The notes under the pieces were generated by a model. It was given only the letters and a program-made list of their open reading frames with translations, had not been told where the DNA came from and searched no databases. A stretch of 64,000 nt of DNA. Origin: Prostheceraeus crozeri (Eukaryota; Platyhelminthes; Polycladida; Euryleptidae). This document shows positions 1 through 12,199 of the stretch, piece after piece; positions within the stretch are counted from its first letter, which is position 1, and each line of letters opens with the position of its first letter. Made by a program: the position numbers and the translations under genes. The stretch is taken from positions 485,001-549,000 of the forward strand of contig CAJQUW010012670.1 in the NCBI GenBank assembly GCA_907163375.1. The letters run 5' to 3'.

Positions 1-2276
1 ATATTTTGGATGCTGTTGAAACATATTTCGAAATTTAGCCTCGAATTTAATCGTTCATATTTCACTGAATTTATAGATTTCGAGTAAAGTTCACTGAATA
101 GTTTTGCTTTGTTTAAATAAAGTTCCCTGCATTGACAAAATCCATAGAAATCAGATTACCACTCTATATACCGCATTTCTTTGAATAAGAGACGCGTCTC
201 TTATCTTTTTCAGATCCCTGATTGATGCGTCTCTTATTCAAGGGCGTCTCTTATTTATCAAATGTTCAAGTTTTCATTCTTTCATTAGAAAAAGATGTCT
301 TAGTTTTTTGCTACTATTCTCCTAGGTAACCTTTGCATTCCTCACTTCCCACTGGAAACGAAAATATGGGAACCATGTGGCGCCATATGGGTATGTGGTA
401 TGGATCTGGACGAAATTTTCAAAGTATTATTTCTTTGATAAAGTCAAGCTGAAGTCATTCATCTAGAAGAAAATTTTGTATAAACAAGTCATGTGAACGT
501 TTATGACCAGTTATTTGATAAAGAAGTAGCAGAACATCACATGTGCCTTGGTGCGTGGCTATCCCAGATGGGTAGCATAAGGTGTTTTCCAGATGTTACC
601 CAGATAGTGAGAAATATCGATGGAAAGTCATTCATTGCATTACACATTGTGAAGTGCATGTTTGGTTCCTACAATTACACATGTTTTAGGCTTTGGGGCT
701 GATATATATTGCTATTTAATTAGTCCTTCAACATGGTGATGTATAATAATTGTGTAGTCATCTCCACCAAGCTAATCACATGGCGCATAATAGAGGACAA
801 TATTAAATTTAAGAGACATAGGAGAAAATGTTGGCGCTTTTTAGGCAATTTCATGCATGAATAGCATTGAACACAGGCCAAAGAAGATCACTAGGAGTTT
901 TAGATTTTGACTTGTTTTTGTGAGGTATTAAAATATGTGCATTAATATTGTATGTCGTTTGATCTTTCGATAAACAGCTGTTACAAGTTGAGGTTGCCCG
1001 TGCCATCAACGGAGTATGCGTTGTTGCTGATTCTGGCGGGAATTCAAAATATTTTATTTAATCATGTCCTTTCTATTCAAAAGCAAGCGAGCAAGAGTCA
1101 AGCTTTTTTAAGATTTGACCAACATTTCAAGTGAAATGGGTGAGAATATCTAAAGAAATCAGGCTAACTTACGTCACATGGGGAGAGAAGCTTCATTCTT
1201 TTTCGTTCTATGCGACATTGCAAATAAGTTGGTGTGTCTAATATCTGCTGCAACAAATGTCTATAAGGCCGCATAAAGTATAAAAAGAAACAGTGCACAT
1301 TGTTTTAAGAGCAACATGACAGGAATTCTTCTTGACTGAAAGAAAGTTGATATACAGTCGGATGTGTATAGACACATAGAAAGTCTCTCAGCGGAACAGC
1401 GAATGCGCTGATGTTTAGTGCATCGCTTAGAGATATTCTTCACTCAACCAAAGTCACATCAATTCGGTGCATATGATGAAGGCATTTGTCGTGATGATCT
1501 CGAAGTTGCATTTTTTTTAACTGCAAGTGTAAAAGGGAACAGTGTAAATTGTAAATTAGAACATTCATACAGATTGTGAGGAATCGATCAAAAATAAAAG
1601 AAAATGGTTTTCTTATCGAACTGTTCCGCTTGAGGGCGTCTGCACATCCTTTACGAAGCTTAGTTAAGTAATTCGAAATAATGCCATAAGTTAAGTTGTT
1701 TTGCAGTGCTGACCCGCCTCGATGTCTCATTTAACCGTATGAAATCTCAAAGAATGTGTGCTGTATGTATACGTCTTGTCTAGTATATTCTTTCCATCCA
1801 TTCGGAGAGACATTGGAATGTTTGGCAACGTAAAATCTAATGCTGCATCATTCATTAATATGCCTAACTTTGTAAATTTATCAAACTCAGGAGCCTTATC
1901 AAATTCCTCACTTTTCTCGGTGCACGAAGCTCGGAGTTAGAATCAGAGTCCCTTCAATATTTGCTGCCTTCAAAACCGTGACTTTGATTGCAGTGCGGTA
2001 ATGTAGTCGACTCTAAGAAATTCAGTTTTGCATGAGTTGTGAGAGTTCCATTCACATGAAGAAATGTAGGGAATTGCCTTATCATCGTTGATGTGAGTAT
2101 TAGCCGACGTATCCATCAGATTCTTTCATTAAGGACGTTGGTTCAATTGATGTTTTGAGTTGATTATGATTGCTAGTACATGTACGTGTAGGTACATTGG
2201 GATTGCATAGAAATTCGATTCCAAGGTCGCTAAGTACAGCAGGCCAATCATCACTGTGATTCATGAGAGTTCATCA
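1..2276. other. No gene recognised; AT-rich intergenic DNA
   Basis: Only short open frames (69 aa or fewer on the + strand, 96 aa on the - strand) without recognisable motifs. The one structured patch is the GCGTCTCTTAT cluster near 174-242. Nothing else could be assigned. Confidence 0.6.
174..242. repeat. Palindromic GCGTCTCTTAT cluster
   Basis: Bases 185-204 form a perfect 20-bp palindrome centred on GACGCGTC. The word GCGTCTCTTAT or its complement occurs four times within about 75 bp, and a TTGAATAAGAGACGC / GCGTCTCTTATTCAA pair brackets most of it. This resembles the collapsed or paired ends of a small inverted-repeat transposon. The family is not known to me. Confidence 0.5.
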
Positions 2277-2384
2277 ATCAGGAGTAGGGATCTGCGAGGC
2301 TTCGAGATTCGATTCGAGAATAATTCGAATCGGTTTACGTCGATTGGCCAACAATTGTTTCAACAGCCTCCTTTCGTTCGTTAA

Positions 2385-5300
2385 CCCCTTGACTGCTACC
2401 AAGAAATTTGACAAGAGGCTGTGTGGTGCGGATGACTAGGTATTCAAGTCATAAGGATGATTTCGTTATATGCGACTTGACGAGTCCTCCTTCGCGTGCT
2501 GTAATTAGCTGATAAAGCAAATATAAGAGTGGAATGAAGAAGTTTCAAGCTGTTCGAAGATTAAGATCGGCTCTGCGGGGAAAATGAAAATTATTCAATT
2601 GGCAAACATATTCAGATGATGTTTGCATAGGTTGAACATGGGTTGAACGATTTATGAAGGAAGGAAGAGATTCATAACAGATAAATTGGACAATCAAGTG
2701 GTCGAGTAAATATGTTTTATTGAATACAATTAACTCTGTTCGCGATACTTTGATGCTTTCTTGAATTGCGGGGCAACATCAATGAATGGCAACAATAAGA
2801 TTTCGCGGTATCAAAGTAAACAAATCTATCTTCTCGATGCAAGTAAGTAAACAAGAGTATGATTTCTCAAATCTCTATTATTTCTCTTAGTGAATGATAT
2901 TGAGCTCAGTATTGTCAACAGACTTGGTGGTTTATGTTTTGTTATTGAAAGTCTTGTTGCTAGCTTATCAATCAAAACAAATTTTATGAATTCTTAGCTA
3001 ACAAAAAGGTAAAATTTTGTTTCCAATTATCATTTTATTCAAACTTCGACAGACTGAATACCGACCTGCGCAACCGTCCTGCAAAATGTCATACAGAAGA
3101 AAACTCACGATAGATCAAATCGCTGAAATGATTTGTTTAACTGACGACGAGGATGAACTTGAGATTTCAGACTCTGACAACAGCTTTGACAGCGATGGGG
3201 ATTCAGACAGTAATATGGATTTGTTAGAAATTTCCTTTCCAAGAGTGCGAAATCCATGTCGATCAACATCGTCGTTCACTTTGCCATCAGCTTCAGCCAC
3301 GTCATCGACGTCAACAACCCCGGTTCTACATGAACTTTCTACACCAAACGAAGAAAGTTGGGGACTTGTCAGCGAAACTACAGACAGCAAATCCGAAGAA
3401 ACCCCTACATTTATCGGGTCTCCTGGTCTTTTTTCTGAAGACGATGAAGATTTGATCACTAAATGTATGGAGCTGTTTCTCTCTGATAAGTTGATTGACA
3501 TGCTTGTCAGATTCACAAATGTCAGAGCGGAACTTTTTCTACGACAAGAGTCTCAAAATCTCAAACCGCATTCAAGATTTCAAGGTGGAAAAACACAAAC
3601 AATCAAGAGATGAAGAAATTCGTTGGACTACTTCTGCTAATGGGAGTCATCAAAAAGCCAATGTTCTCGGATTATTGGTCTAAGGATCCTTTTGTTGCAA
3701 CACCGATATTTCATTCAAAGTGTTCGCTATCTCGGGATCGTTTTTTACTGCTATTGCATTTTATTCGATTCGCAGACTATTCCAAGTTTGATGAAGATCC
3801 AAATCCCCTACAGAAGATTCTACCATTTGCTTCCTTAGTGAAGGATATAGTTCTATTATACAAACCCGGCGAAAGTCTGACTGTTGATGAATCTCTCCTT
3901 CTCTTCAAAGGGAGACTTCACTTCAAACAATATACAACCATCAAACAGGCGACGTTTCGGTATAAAAATTTACATTTTGTGTGAAAGTGATGCAGGTTGC
4001 ACTATTATCTTTTGCTTTCATACCACAAAATCTGAGCACGACAAGTTCGCGTCATTCGCTTCAAGCCTCAGTGTATCTGAACGCATTGTCGTTCACTTAT
4101 GCGATCGATACTTGGACTTAGGACATAAAATATATGCCGATAATTGGTTCAACAGTGTGCGCCTCGCAAATTTTCTTTTGAACAAAAGAACTTTTTTGAT
4201 TGGGACTATTCGTCCAAACAGAGGTGTTCCTGTAGTGTTGAAATCAGAAACTGTTGCTACTCGATCAACTTCGTTTGTAAGATCAGGTAGCATACTTTTG
4301 TCGAAATTTTGTGATAAAAAATCGAGCGGACTGAAAATTGTTTACATTGTCGATACTTTTAATGTTGCAAATATGCATGATGTATCTTGTGTGACAAAAC
4401 AAGGTAAACAAATTGATTTTCAAAAAAGTGAAAGTATGATTTCCTACAATAGAAATATGGGTGGCGTCTATCTATCAGATCAAATATTGCACCCATATGA
4501 TGGTGCAAGGAAATCTTACAGATGCTTTGTCAAGATAGGCGTTCATTTGATACAAAGACTCTGTCTAAATGCGCATGTTGTGTACCGCAAATATGGTGGT
4601 AAAGAACGTTTTGAACAGTTTTTGATTTCATATACAAAGAAACTTTTGTTAGGTACAGGTGATGGACGATTAGAGGTACATTTACGTCAATCCATTGATG
4701 TGAGTGTCTGTCACTATCCAAAAAAATTGTCACCGCGAGGAGAGAATAGATACCCGACTAAAAGATGTCGTGTGTGCTACCGTGAAGGTCGCAAGAAATT
4801 TTCCACAATTGCATGTGAAACGTGTCCAGGTGAACCTGGTCTGTGCATCACAGATTGTTTTAAAAAGTTTCACGCAAAATAAACATACACATTATGTCAA
4901 ATTTGTATGCTATTTTACGTAGTTGTAAATACGTCGAACAATAATGTAATTATATTCAATGTAAAATGTACAAATTTAGAATGGGATTTCTAGTTTGCTT
5001 TCTAATGATATGCTCATTTGAATATACTTACAGAAGCGAAATGTTGACTTTTATTATTGAAGTTATACTTGGAATGGGATCTATTACTTAAAAATCCCTA
5101 CACGTATTCGCTTATAGATCTAATACAAATTTCATTGCCGGTCAATCATATATTATGTTTTGTGTTGAAAAGCACGAAGGTCTCTCTGGAAAGTTTTAAT
5201 TTGATAAGAAAAATTAATGATAATGCAAGTTACGATAACAGAATATTAGAAAGCAATTATCAACATAATAGTAAATCGTTGATTACATTTAACCAAGAAA

Positions 5301-6003
5301 AAGTTAAACTGAAACAAGAGAAAGGAAATAGGGCCTATGAGAAAGAGTACAGTGGATTTCGATAATTTGTCATTTTAAAATTGCAATGCTAATTTGATAA
5401 AAATAGAATAAAAGCGATATTTCATTTTACATTTATTTTGCAATTATATATTTCAATATTGTTGTTATACATCTAATTTGTGTATAAAACGGGAAAATGG
5501 GTTTTTAATCTAAAAAACATCTAGTAATTAATTTGGCCAGGTGTAGCTGCTTTGCTATCGATACGCGATTCTCGACGCTTTGCAATAGCGCACACAATTT
5601 GGGTAAGGGAGATTTTGTTGAAACAGCGAAGAGCAATTACGTCTCATAGTCATATCCCGGTCTTTCCTATAAACATCAATGGCTATAAAGAAATTCATGC
5701 CCAAGCGAGGATTCACAATTCTTATGCGTTACTCTTTATCCGCTTCTAATTTATGAAAGATGTTATCTATACCATTCACCAGCAGAGCCGACTGGGCGAA
5801 GCTGTTATTATGTAACCAAATTAGCTCAGACATCGAATTTGTAAATATTGACATTGTTTGAGGGTAATTATCACGATGGGAATCATTCTTGCAATCTGTT
5901 AACAAAATCTCCAGCGCACAGGCGGTTAAAGTGACCATTTTAGAGCCGCACACAGGATGACACAAGCCATGACTAGAATACCTAGTCATTAGCAGTCAAG
6001 GGG
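2385..6003 (+). mobile_element. piggyBac transposon
   Basis: A 3,619-bp element flanked on both sides by TTAA (2381-2384 and 6004-6007), the invariant piggyBac target duplication. The ends are 13-bp inverted repeats CCCCTTGACTGCT. A second, subterminal inverted repeat around ATGACTAGGTATTC lies near 2437-2458 and 5968-5990, matching the short terminal plus internal repeat layout of this family. It carries one transposase gene on the + strand. It sits inside an older hAT-like element. Confidence 0.93.
3086..4882 (+). pseudogene. piggyBac transposase, inactivated
   Basis: Cut-and-paste transposase of the DDD piggyBac family. The start at 3086 (MSYRRKLTIDQIAEMI) is preferred over the upstream ATG at 3017 because it opens the typical N-terminus, followed by an acidic stretch. 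The reading then runs through several frames: N-terminus (frame of 3017-3613), core (3610-3984), C-terminal half (3884-4882), with a short bridging stretch in the third frame near 3500-3610, so about three frameshifts. Catalytic Asp 1 is seen in LTVDESLL and Asp 2 in YADNWFNS. The third, normally in a GGVD motif, is Tyr here (GGVYLSDQ). A Cys-rich C-terminal finger (CRVCYREGRK...CETC) is present. It cannot be active as it stands. Confidence 0.93.
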
Positions 6004-7982
6004 TTAATGGTTGAAAATGAGATTGCAATATGCTTGAGATGATGGATTCTCACTGATAGTGGCTAAAACTACAAGGTTGCTGAACTACGTTATATCAGCT
6101 GCATGTTGCTCAGATTAGGGCTTCGGACTAGGTCGACATTTCTGGACAGAGTCTGATATACTTCAGAATTAACAAGGGCCTAACTGATTTAGAACAGAAT
6201 TGTAAATGGCCCATTGTCAGATTCGTGAGCTTCTATCTTGCAGGGCTATAAGACATTCTTTTCAGACTGTTCTTAGTCAGGACTCTTAAGCCGAACACGT
6301 AGCTCAATAAACCAGTGAATTGTACTACATCCTAAAACACGAACTCTTACTAAAAGTAGGCCATGCCGCAAGGAAGCAAAACTCAAACAGGATATCTAAT
6401 AGATAAGAAAATATTGCTTTATGCGTGATTATTGTGCCATCCGTACTTTTTACAGTGCTCCTGATACTTCTTTTGATGAGACCCCTCAAATGACTTTTCT
6501 TAATGAGATTTTTGCACTTAACAAAGGCCTACAGAAGCGTCAGGGCAAAGGGGATATTTTATTTGGATATTTAAGGCCAAATCTCATCCAAAAAAATCTA
6601 GTCAGCGCACCAAGTTTCGATCGTCGTTTAAAAAGTGGAATTTGTTTATTTGGTGCGCTGACTAGATTCTCTTTACTGCTGAGATTTGGATTGTGGTTGA
6701 TAGAGATAAATGTTCTTTTTATCCTGAATCATCTGCATCTCAGATAGGAAGTTAATCAGGCGTCTAGACAAAGTTAAAATGACCTTGAGTACAAGATGTG
6801 GTCTATTACCGATTTATGGTCTTTGATTTACAGATTTTCCCATAGGCTGCGACTAGCGACTGGATTTACTTTCTTCAGCTGACATATCCAATACTTCCTT
6901 AACTTTTTTAAAGATTTCCTTACTTAAGCTGACAGGTCCAAGACTACCATAGGAACGAGGTTAAGTACATAAACTTTCACATTGATTAGTACACCTTAAC
7001 CTACTGCAAAAAATCCGTCTGCGGATCAGAGATTCATTTTTTTTTCAGAAATAGAGGATAACAACAATCCTATGTAAATCATCTACAGATCATGATCTTT
7101 CAAATGAGTTATCATTCAGTGACAGAGGATGAAGTAAAGTGTACAAACAAGACACCACCTTTCGTTAAAAACATACAAATTTTTTTGATAATTCATCATG
7201 CATCAAAGTGTCTAAGTTGTCTGTAATGCTTTGGTCGTATGAGTTTGAGTGAAAATTTGCGTCGGAGTCTACATAGGTTATCTACTAATTTATTTTGAAT
7301 TCGTCCTGATTACCGTAGATAGTCATAACGGACTGCGATAGCATGGGAGGTTGTAGGTATCAATAGATTGTTACCGAAATTCCATTATTGTTTCCTAATC
7401 TGAAAATTGCGATAAAAATTATATAATCTACTGATTTTTTGTTTATGAAAATTGGTGCTTTCCCGCGCTCAGGATTTAATTACAGGGACGAGTGACGGTG
7501 GCTACATTTCTAGTCTCGCGTGAGATTCAAAGAACTTTGATCTATACACCTGAGGTTATAAACCGAGTCCCTATCATTAAGCTACCTACGGGAAATTTGG
7601 CATAGCAGAGCCAATTGGCATTTCAAGACATGTTGTCAAACCAGTATCCATCTAACTGATGCTCTAGCTTCAATGTTCATTCAAAATAGGTTGTAGCTAC
7701 AAAGCGTAGTAGATTTTGATTTTCTTCGAAAAATAGATAGGCCTAGACTTTAATTTGACTGCTTATTTCTTTATGATTGCCAACGTGTCACTGCATCTTT
7801 CAATAGCCATGTAAATTGCATGATTACTAGGTCTATTCTTGAAGGCTATCGATGTAGTAGCTGACTAAGTAAATCGTACACAGTAATAAGTTCAAGTAGG
7901 CCTATTTAAGTTTTTCATGATTCGATTCGCGAATCACGGCCCGATTGGATTCGACTCAAATTTGGCGATTCGCAGGTCCCTA
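6004..7982. other. Interior and right end of the hAT-like element; no gene
   Basis: The longest open frame (6421-6747, 108 aa) has no recognisable motif and spans the hairpin at 6595-6668. The right end of the hAT-like element lies at about 7920-7982. Nothing else could be assigned. Confidence 0.5.
6595..6668. repeat. Perfect 19-bp inverted repeat (hairpin)
   Basis: AATCTAGTCAGCGCACCAA at 6595-6613 is the exact reverse complement of 6650-6668, with a 36-bp spacer. It lies within the decayed interior of the hAT-like element. It may be a tiny MITE or a palindromic relic. Confidence 0.7.
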
Positions 7983-7990
7983 ATCAAGAG

Positions 7991-10132
7991 GCTAAAGGAT
8001 CCGCAGATCACATGGAATTATGGGCCGAAATGTGAATAAATACTGATGAATTCTTCATTGCTTATTCTCAGCTGCCCCATGTCATCCGATGTTAGAAGGC
8101 ATTCACGATTAGCTTCTCCAAATCTGTGATGCCCAGCTTCGAGTTTACATAGATTTGATCATTGTGAATTCGCATGACGTTATATCTTCAGCAAGAGCAA
8201 GCCATGTCATCATCTGAGGTCTGCATGCCTCAGAAAAATGTGGAAATCAGCAAATGCACTGAATCAAACGTTTACTCAAAAAGTTCACGGTTTTTAGGCA
8301 ATTTTATGAGGATAAAATTCTATTACTTTCAGACATCGCCTGTTTGAATCGATATCAATGCAATATAGTCCCTTATATTTTTTGATGTGGTGCTATTTGA
8401 GTATTCAATGTGCTATTAATGCTGGTGAATTAAAATGTAAAACTGACTAAACATTATAAGTTGGCCTTTTTGAGATGTGGATTAAATTTCTCAACTGCAC
8501 TAATTTACAAATACATATTTAGGTTTCACTCAGCAAGCAAGTCAGGCCTCTCACATCATGTCCGTCCATAAAATAGTGAGACGCTAGGAGTCAATTAATT
8601 TCAGATTATCTAGAACTTTTTATCATAGTTGGATAACTTCGTATTATTTCGTCGCATATTTTATTTTTCAGAAAGTGCTGATGATTATGATTCCACAGCA
8701 TGTCGTACCATGAGGACGTGGACGATGACCGTATTCATTATCAAACGCACAATTTTATAGGTGATAGCACACTTGTTGTGTACATCATGTTCTACGGACG
8801 AGGAAATTGAGATGGAAAATCTGGTTCCCTGACATTAGAGCACCAATTGAAGAAGTGTTGAAGTCGCAAGTCTGACATTGTTAGCTTAAAAAAGTTTCCG
8901 TTAGTTGTTTTCTTATTTGAAGACTAATAATTGCTTCGAAAAAGTGCTTTCCATCTCATTTATGCTGAGATATTCTAAGTAGGCATGCTCATGATATATA
9001 AGTTCTTTTTCCCTCAGTTTGACCACTTTACACGAATATCAAGGACGGAATCTCAGTACGGCCGATACTTTATCCAGTAGATTAAGATTTACACAAATAT
9101 TTTTCTCGAACTTCGTTATCCAATGTCTATTCACCGAACTTGCTCAACTTTATTGTCCAATGTCAGCATCTCCCACAATCATCTGACGGAAACCGTTATG
9201 CTAGACTCAGAAACAAGAGCGTGGAGGATGAACTCATAAATGTATATCCTAAATGCATGTCCTATCGCGCTCATTTTCAGCCTTGAAAATGAAATAAATA
9301 AAAATATTCTTTTTGGATATGAATCATTTATGTTATTGGATGAATTGAGATGCTATATGGTGGTACATACGTCAACCATTTAAATGTCTCAATCGAAATC
9401 ATATCGTGTTGGGTGACATTCGGGATTCTTTTTCACCTACAGACATGTCAATACGATTGTTTCTAATGAATTCTGTTCACAGATAAGGATCATACAAACA
9501 TTTTCAAAAGTCAAAGATAGATCAAAAATATAAGATGCTTGGACTCACACTTTTCATCTCTATTATTCAGAGTAGGCCTTACTGATTTTATGTAAATGGT
9601 ATATATAGCTTCTCTGAAACGCAAATTGATGTCATTGGAGTCAGAAGCGTTTTAATTACGCTTTTCTTATCAGGTTGGAAATGCAGCTTTTCTCACAAGG
9701 CACTAACTTTCATTTAGCAAAGTATATTTCATTCTTATTAAATTTCTTATCCCTATTGTGCTGCTGCACAATACACATGACATAAAGAAAAACAAAGTCT
9801 AGATAACAAATTGAATTTCTTGAATAATCGGAAAAACAGGGAGCTTTGAAAGAAGGAATGAGAAATTTAAATTTATTTAAAAAAAGTTTCAAAAAGGGAG
9901 AAGGACTGTTTAGAAAACATCACTGCCCTACGAAAATAACCACAATTTAATGCTCTTATGCAGCCATGAAAAGTCGACAATAGTGAACATTCACAATATC
10001 GATAAATTTAATGATGATGCCTCTTTAAATTATCTTTCAAACTGACGGGAAAAGTAATAAATTTAGTTGCTTTGCACTCAATTTAGCATTGACTCAATAG
10101 GCTAATTTAATTTAATAGCGTTAAATCGAAAT
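7991..10132. other. No gene recognised
   Basis: AT-rich sequence with many stops in all frames. The largest frame is 60 aa with no recognisable domain, and I saw no clear repeat ends. Confidence 0.5.
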
Positions 10133-10140
10133 CATTTGAT

Positions 10141-11961
10141 CAGGGTTGGAATACTTACAGTAATTTTAATTGTAATTGTGTCGATAATTACAATTTTTGA
10201 AGTAATTGTAATTGAAGATTTTGATTTTGAGGCAATTGTAATTATAATTGTAATTGCGAAAGTATGACTGTAATTGTAATTAAATCTTTATGTAATTGTA
10301 ATTGAAGAAAAAAGTGTGGGTAAATTACACGTCAATTACTTATTTTGCACAACATTATTCTAAAACAATATTTTAGTGTTTGTGTCAAAATCTTAGTGCA
10401 TGTGTGTAGACGCATTTGTTCATTATTGTTACTGAATTATATTGATTCTAAGACTAGTTTTCAATCTATAATTTCTAGTTGAAAGTTGTGAATTCATCCA
10501 TCTGAATGACTTTTTTACAGACCCTTTTATTCCCCTCTCGCATAGTAGTCAACTAGGTATGCTGATTGCTGATATTCTGATATGTTATATGATGCAGTAA
10601 CTCGTAAAACATAGGCCCTATACTTTGAAAAATTCCTGTTTAGCCCAACTCTCGCGCGTTGTAGCGTACATGTATGAGATAGCTAGTAGAGCAGTCAGCA
10701 ATCAGCACAGGCCTGGTATCAATTTTTATGACTTGATGTTCCACAGGCTTAGACTGCTGGTGAGTGTTGATACAGGCCTATAAATACATAAAAATAGCCT
10801 ACAATCCCTACATGCACAATTGTAACCTGCATATAGGTCTGATTCTGTGCCGCGTCTTTACCGAATTTTTAGAATACACCTCTACAACTGAACATAAAAA
10901 ATTACAAATGTCATAATATGGGCATTTTCTAATTTATGTATTAAATTTCCTCTAATAATTTACGCCAATCTCCAATACGCGCCGCAGGTGCGAGGTCAAC
11001 ACATTAATAAACGTGAGGCTCACCTTTGATATAAAATAATGTAAATGTAGGAGAATGACTTTGCATGGGTATGGGACAATCTTTTTAGGAGGAGATGGCG
11101 CAACCTATTTTTGGGCGTTAACACCGTTATTAGAAATAGGCCTACCTATCGTAGCATAATAGTTGCCTGCTGTCAATGATGACTCAGAGACAGACTAATC
11201 ATCCTATTTCTGGCTGTTGCTGTAACTGTATCGTCGAGATGAGACACATCATGGCTCATGACGATGAAGTTTTTGGTATGCTTCACCTTAAAGTGATCAT
11301 TGGAAGGTTGCAACGTTGCAATTGTAATAGACAATAGGCCCTACTTCTTTCTCTATCTCGAAATCAAAATCAAATTTACTGGTATTTGAAAATTTTTGGA
11401 CAACCAACTCATAGCTGACCAACATTGTTCGGAAAATCGATGTAGTTGTAATTGTGTAATTAATTAGAACTTTGTAAGTAATTGTAATTGCAAAGTCACA
11501 CATGCAATTGTAATTGAATAAATCAATAAATGTTTATTTCCAAATACATTGGAACACATGGGAGATGCATGTGAACAAAAACATTTGTATTTAAAACATA
11601 ACTATAAAAACTCAGACTATAATTGTTTTGCGTCAATTTCAAGAACAAAAAAAATCGTGTTCAGGAAGGAGAGGAGAGAAATTTGCTTCTAAATGTCATT
11701 TATTTTGTGTTTAGCCTTTTGAAGGAATTTAGCAATACTTTTAAGATTTTTTGGAATATGCGTGTTCATCAACTTGCAAAACTAAATTGTACTTTCGCAG
11801 TGGCATACTATCGGTGCTAGCTCCTGTCGTGTGAATAAAAGTCGTGTAATTGTAATTGAATATTTTGATTTTAAAGTAATTGTAATCATAATTGTAATTG
11901 TAGAAGTTCAACTGTGTTTGTAATTGTAATTGAAAAAAATTGTGTAATTGCTCCAATCCTG
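10141..11961. mobile_element. Non-autonomous hAT transposon with TAATTG subterminal repeats
   Basis: Left end CAGGGTTGGAATA; right end in reverse complement CAGGATTGGAGCA. The flanking 8-mers CATTTGAT (10133-10140) and CAGTTGAT (11962-11969) match at 7 of 8 positions, a hAT-type duplication. Both ends are crowded with TAATTGTAATTG repeats (about 10160-10320, 11440-11520 and 11845-11950), which look like clustered transposase-binding sites. No transposase frame is present; short frames here are products of the repeats. Length 1,821 bp. Mismatches in ends and duplication suggest an old insertion. Confidence 0.8.
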
Positions 11962-12016
11962 CAGTTGATGTTTACATTGAATATTTGTTATATTAACTGC
12001 TTTTGACGGGAGGTAA

Positions 12017-12199
12017 TTATTCATAGCGATTGTAAAAACAATTTATTCTGCTCCCTGTACTTTTATTTCAGGATGAGATAGTGTAGTTAAAATTAGCAAG
12101 TATCAGTCACTTACTTGTTTATTTTTTAACTACATTATCTCATCCTGCAGTAAAAGTACAGGGAGCAGAATAACTTGTTTCAACAATCGCTATGAATAT
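12017..12199. repeat. Long near-perfect inverted repeat (foldback element)
   Basis: Arms of about 75 bp (12017-12092 and 12122-12199) are near-perfect reverse complements, sharing for example TTCTGCTCCCTGTACTTTTA and CATAGCGATTGT, with a loop of about 30 bp. Small indels separate the arms. Best explained as a foldback MITE. A transcript would form a long hairpin. Confidence 0.75.

Larger units (their letters stand above)
2285..7982. mobile_element. hAT-like DNA transposon, interrupted by piggyBac
   Basis: The left end reads TAGGGATCTGCGA and the right end, in reverse complement, TAGGGACCTGCGA (12 of 13 identical). GATTCGATTCG-type subterminal words occur at both ends, as in hAT elements of the TAGGGA class. 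Flanking 8-mers are ATCAGGAG (2277-2284) and ATCAAGAG (7983-7990), a hAT-sized target duplication with one mismatch. Without the 3.6-kb piggyBac inside it, the element is about 2.1 kb. No hAT transposase is recognisable, so it was probably non-autonomous or is very decayed. The piggyBac insertion must be younger. Confidence 0.72.

Noticed and set aside
3115-3516. 133-aa antisense frame
   Set aside because: Antisense shadow of the acidic N-terminus of the piggyBac transposase.
11297-11956. Short open frames in the hAT at 10.1-12.0 kb
   Set aside because: They are produced by TAATTG repeats and have Tyr/Asn low complexity.
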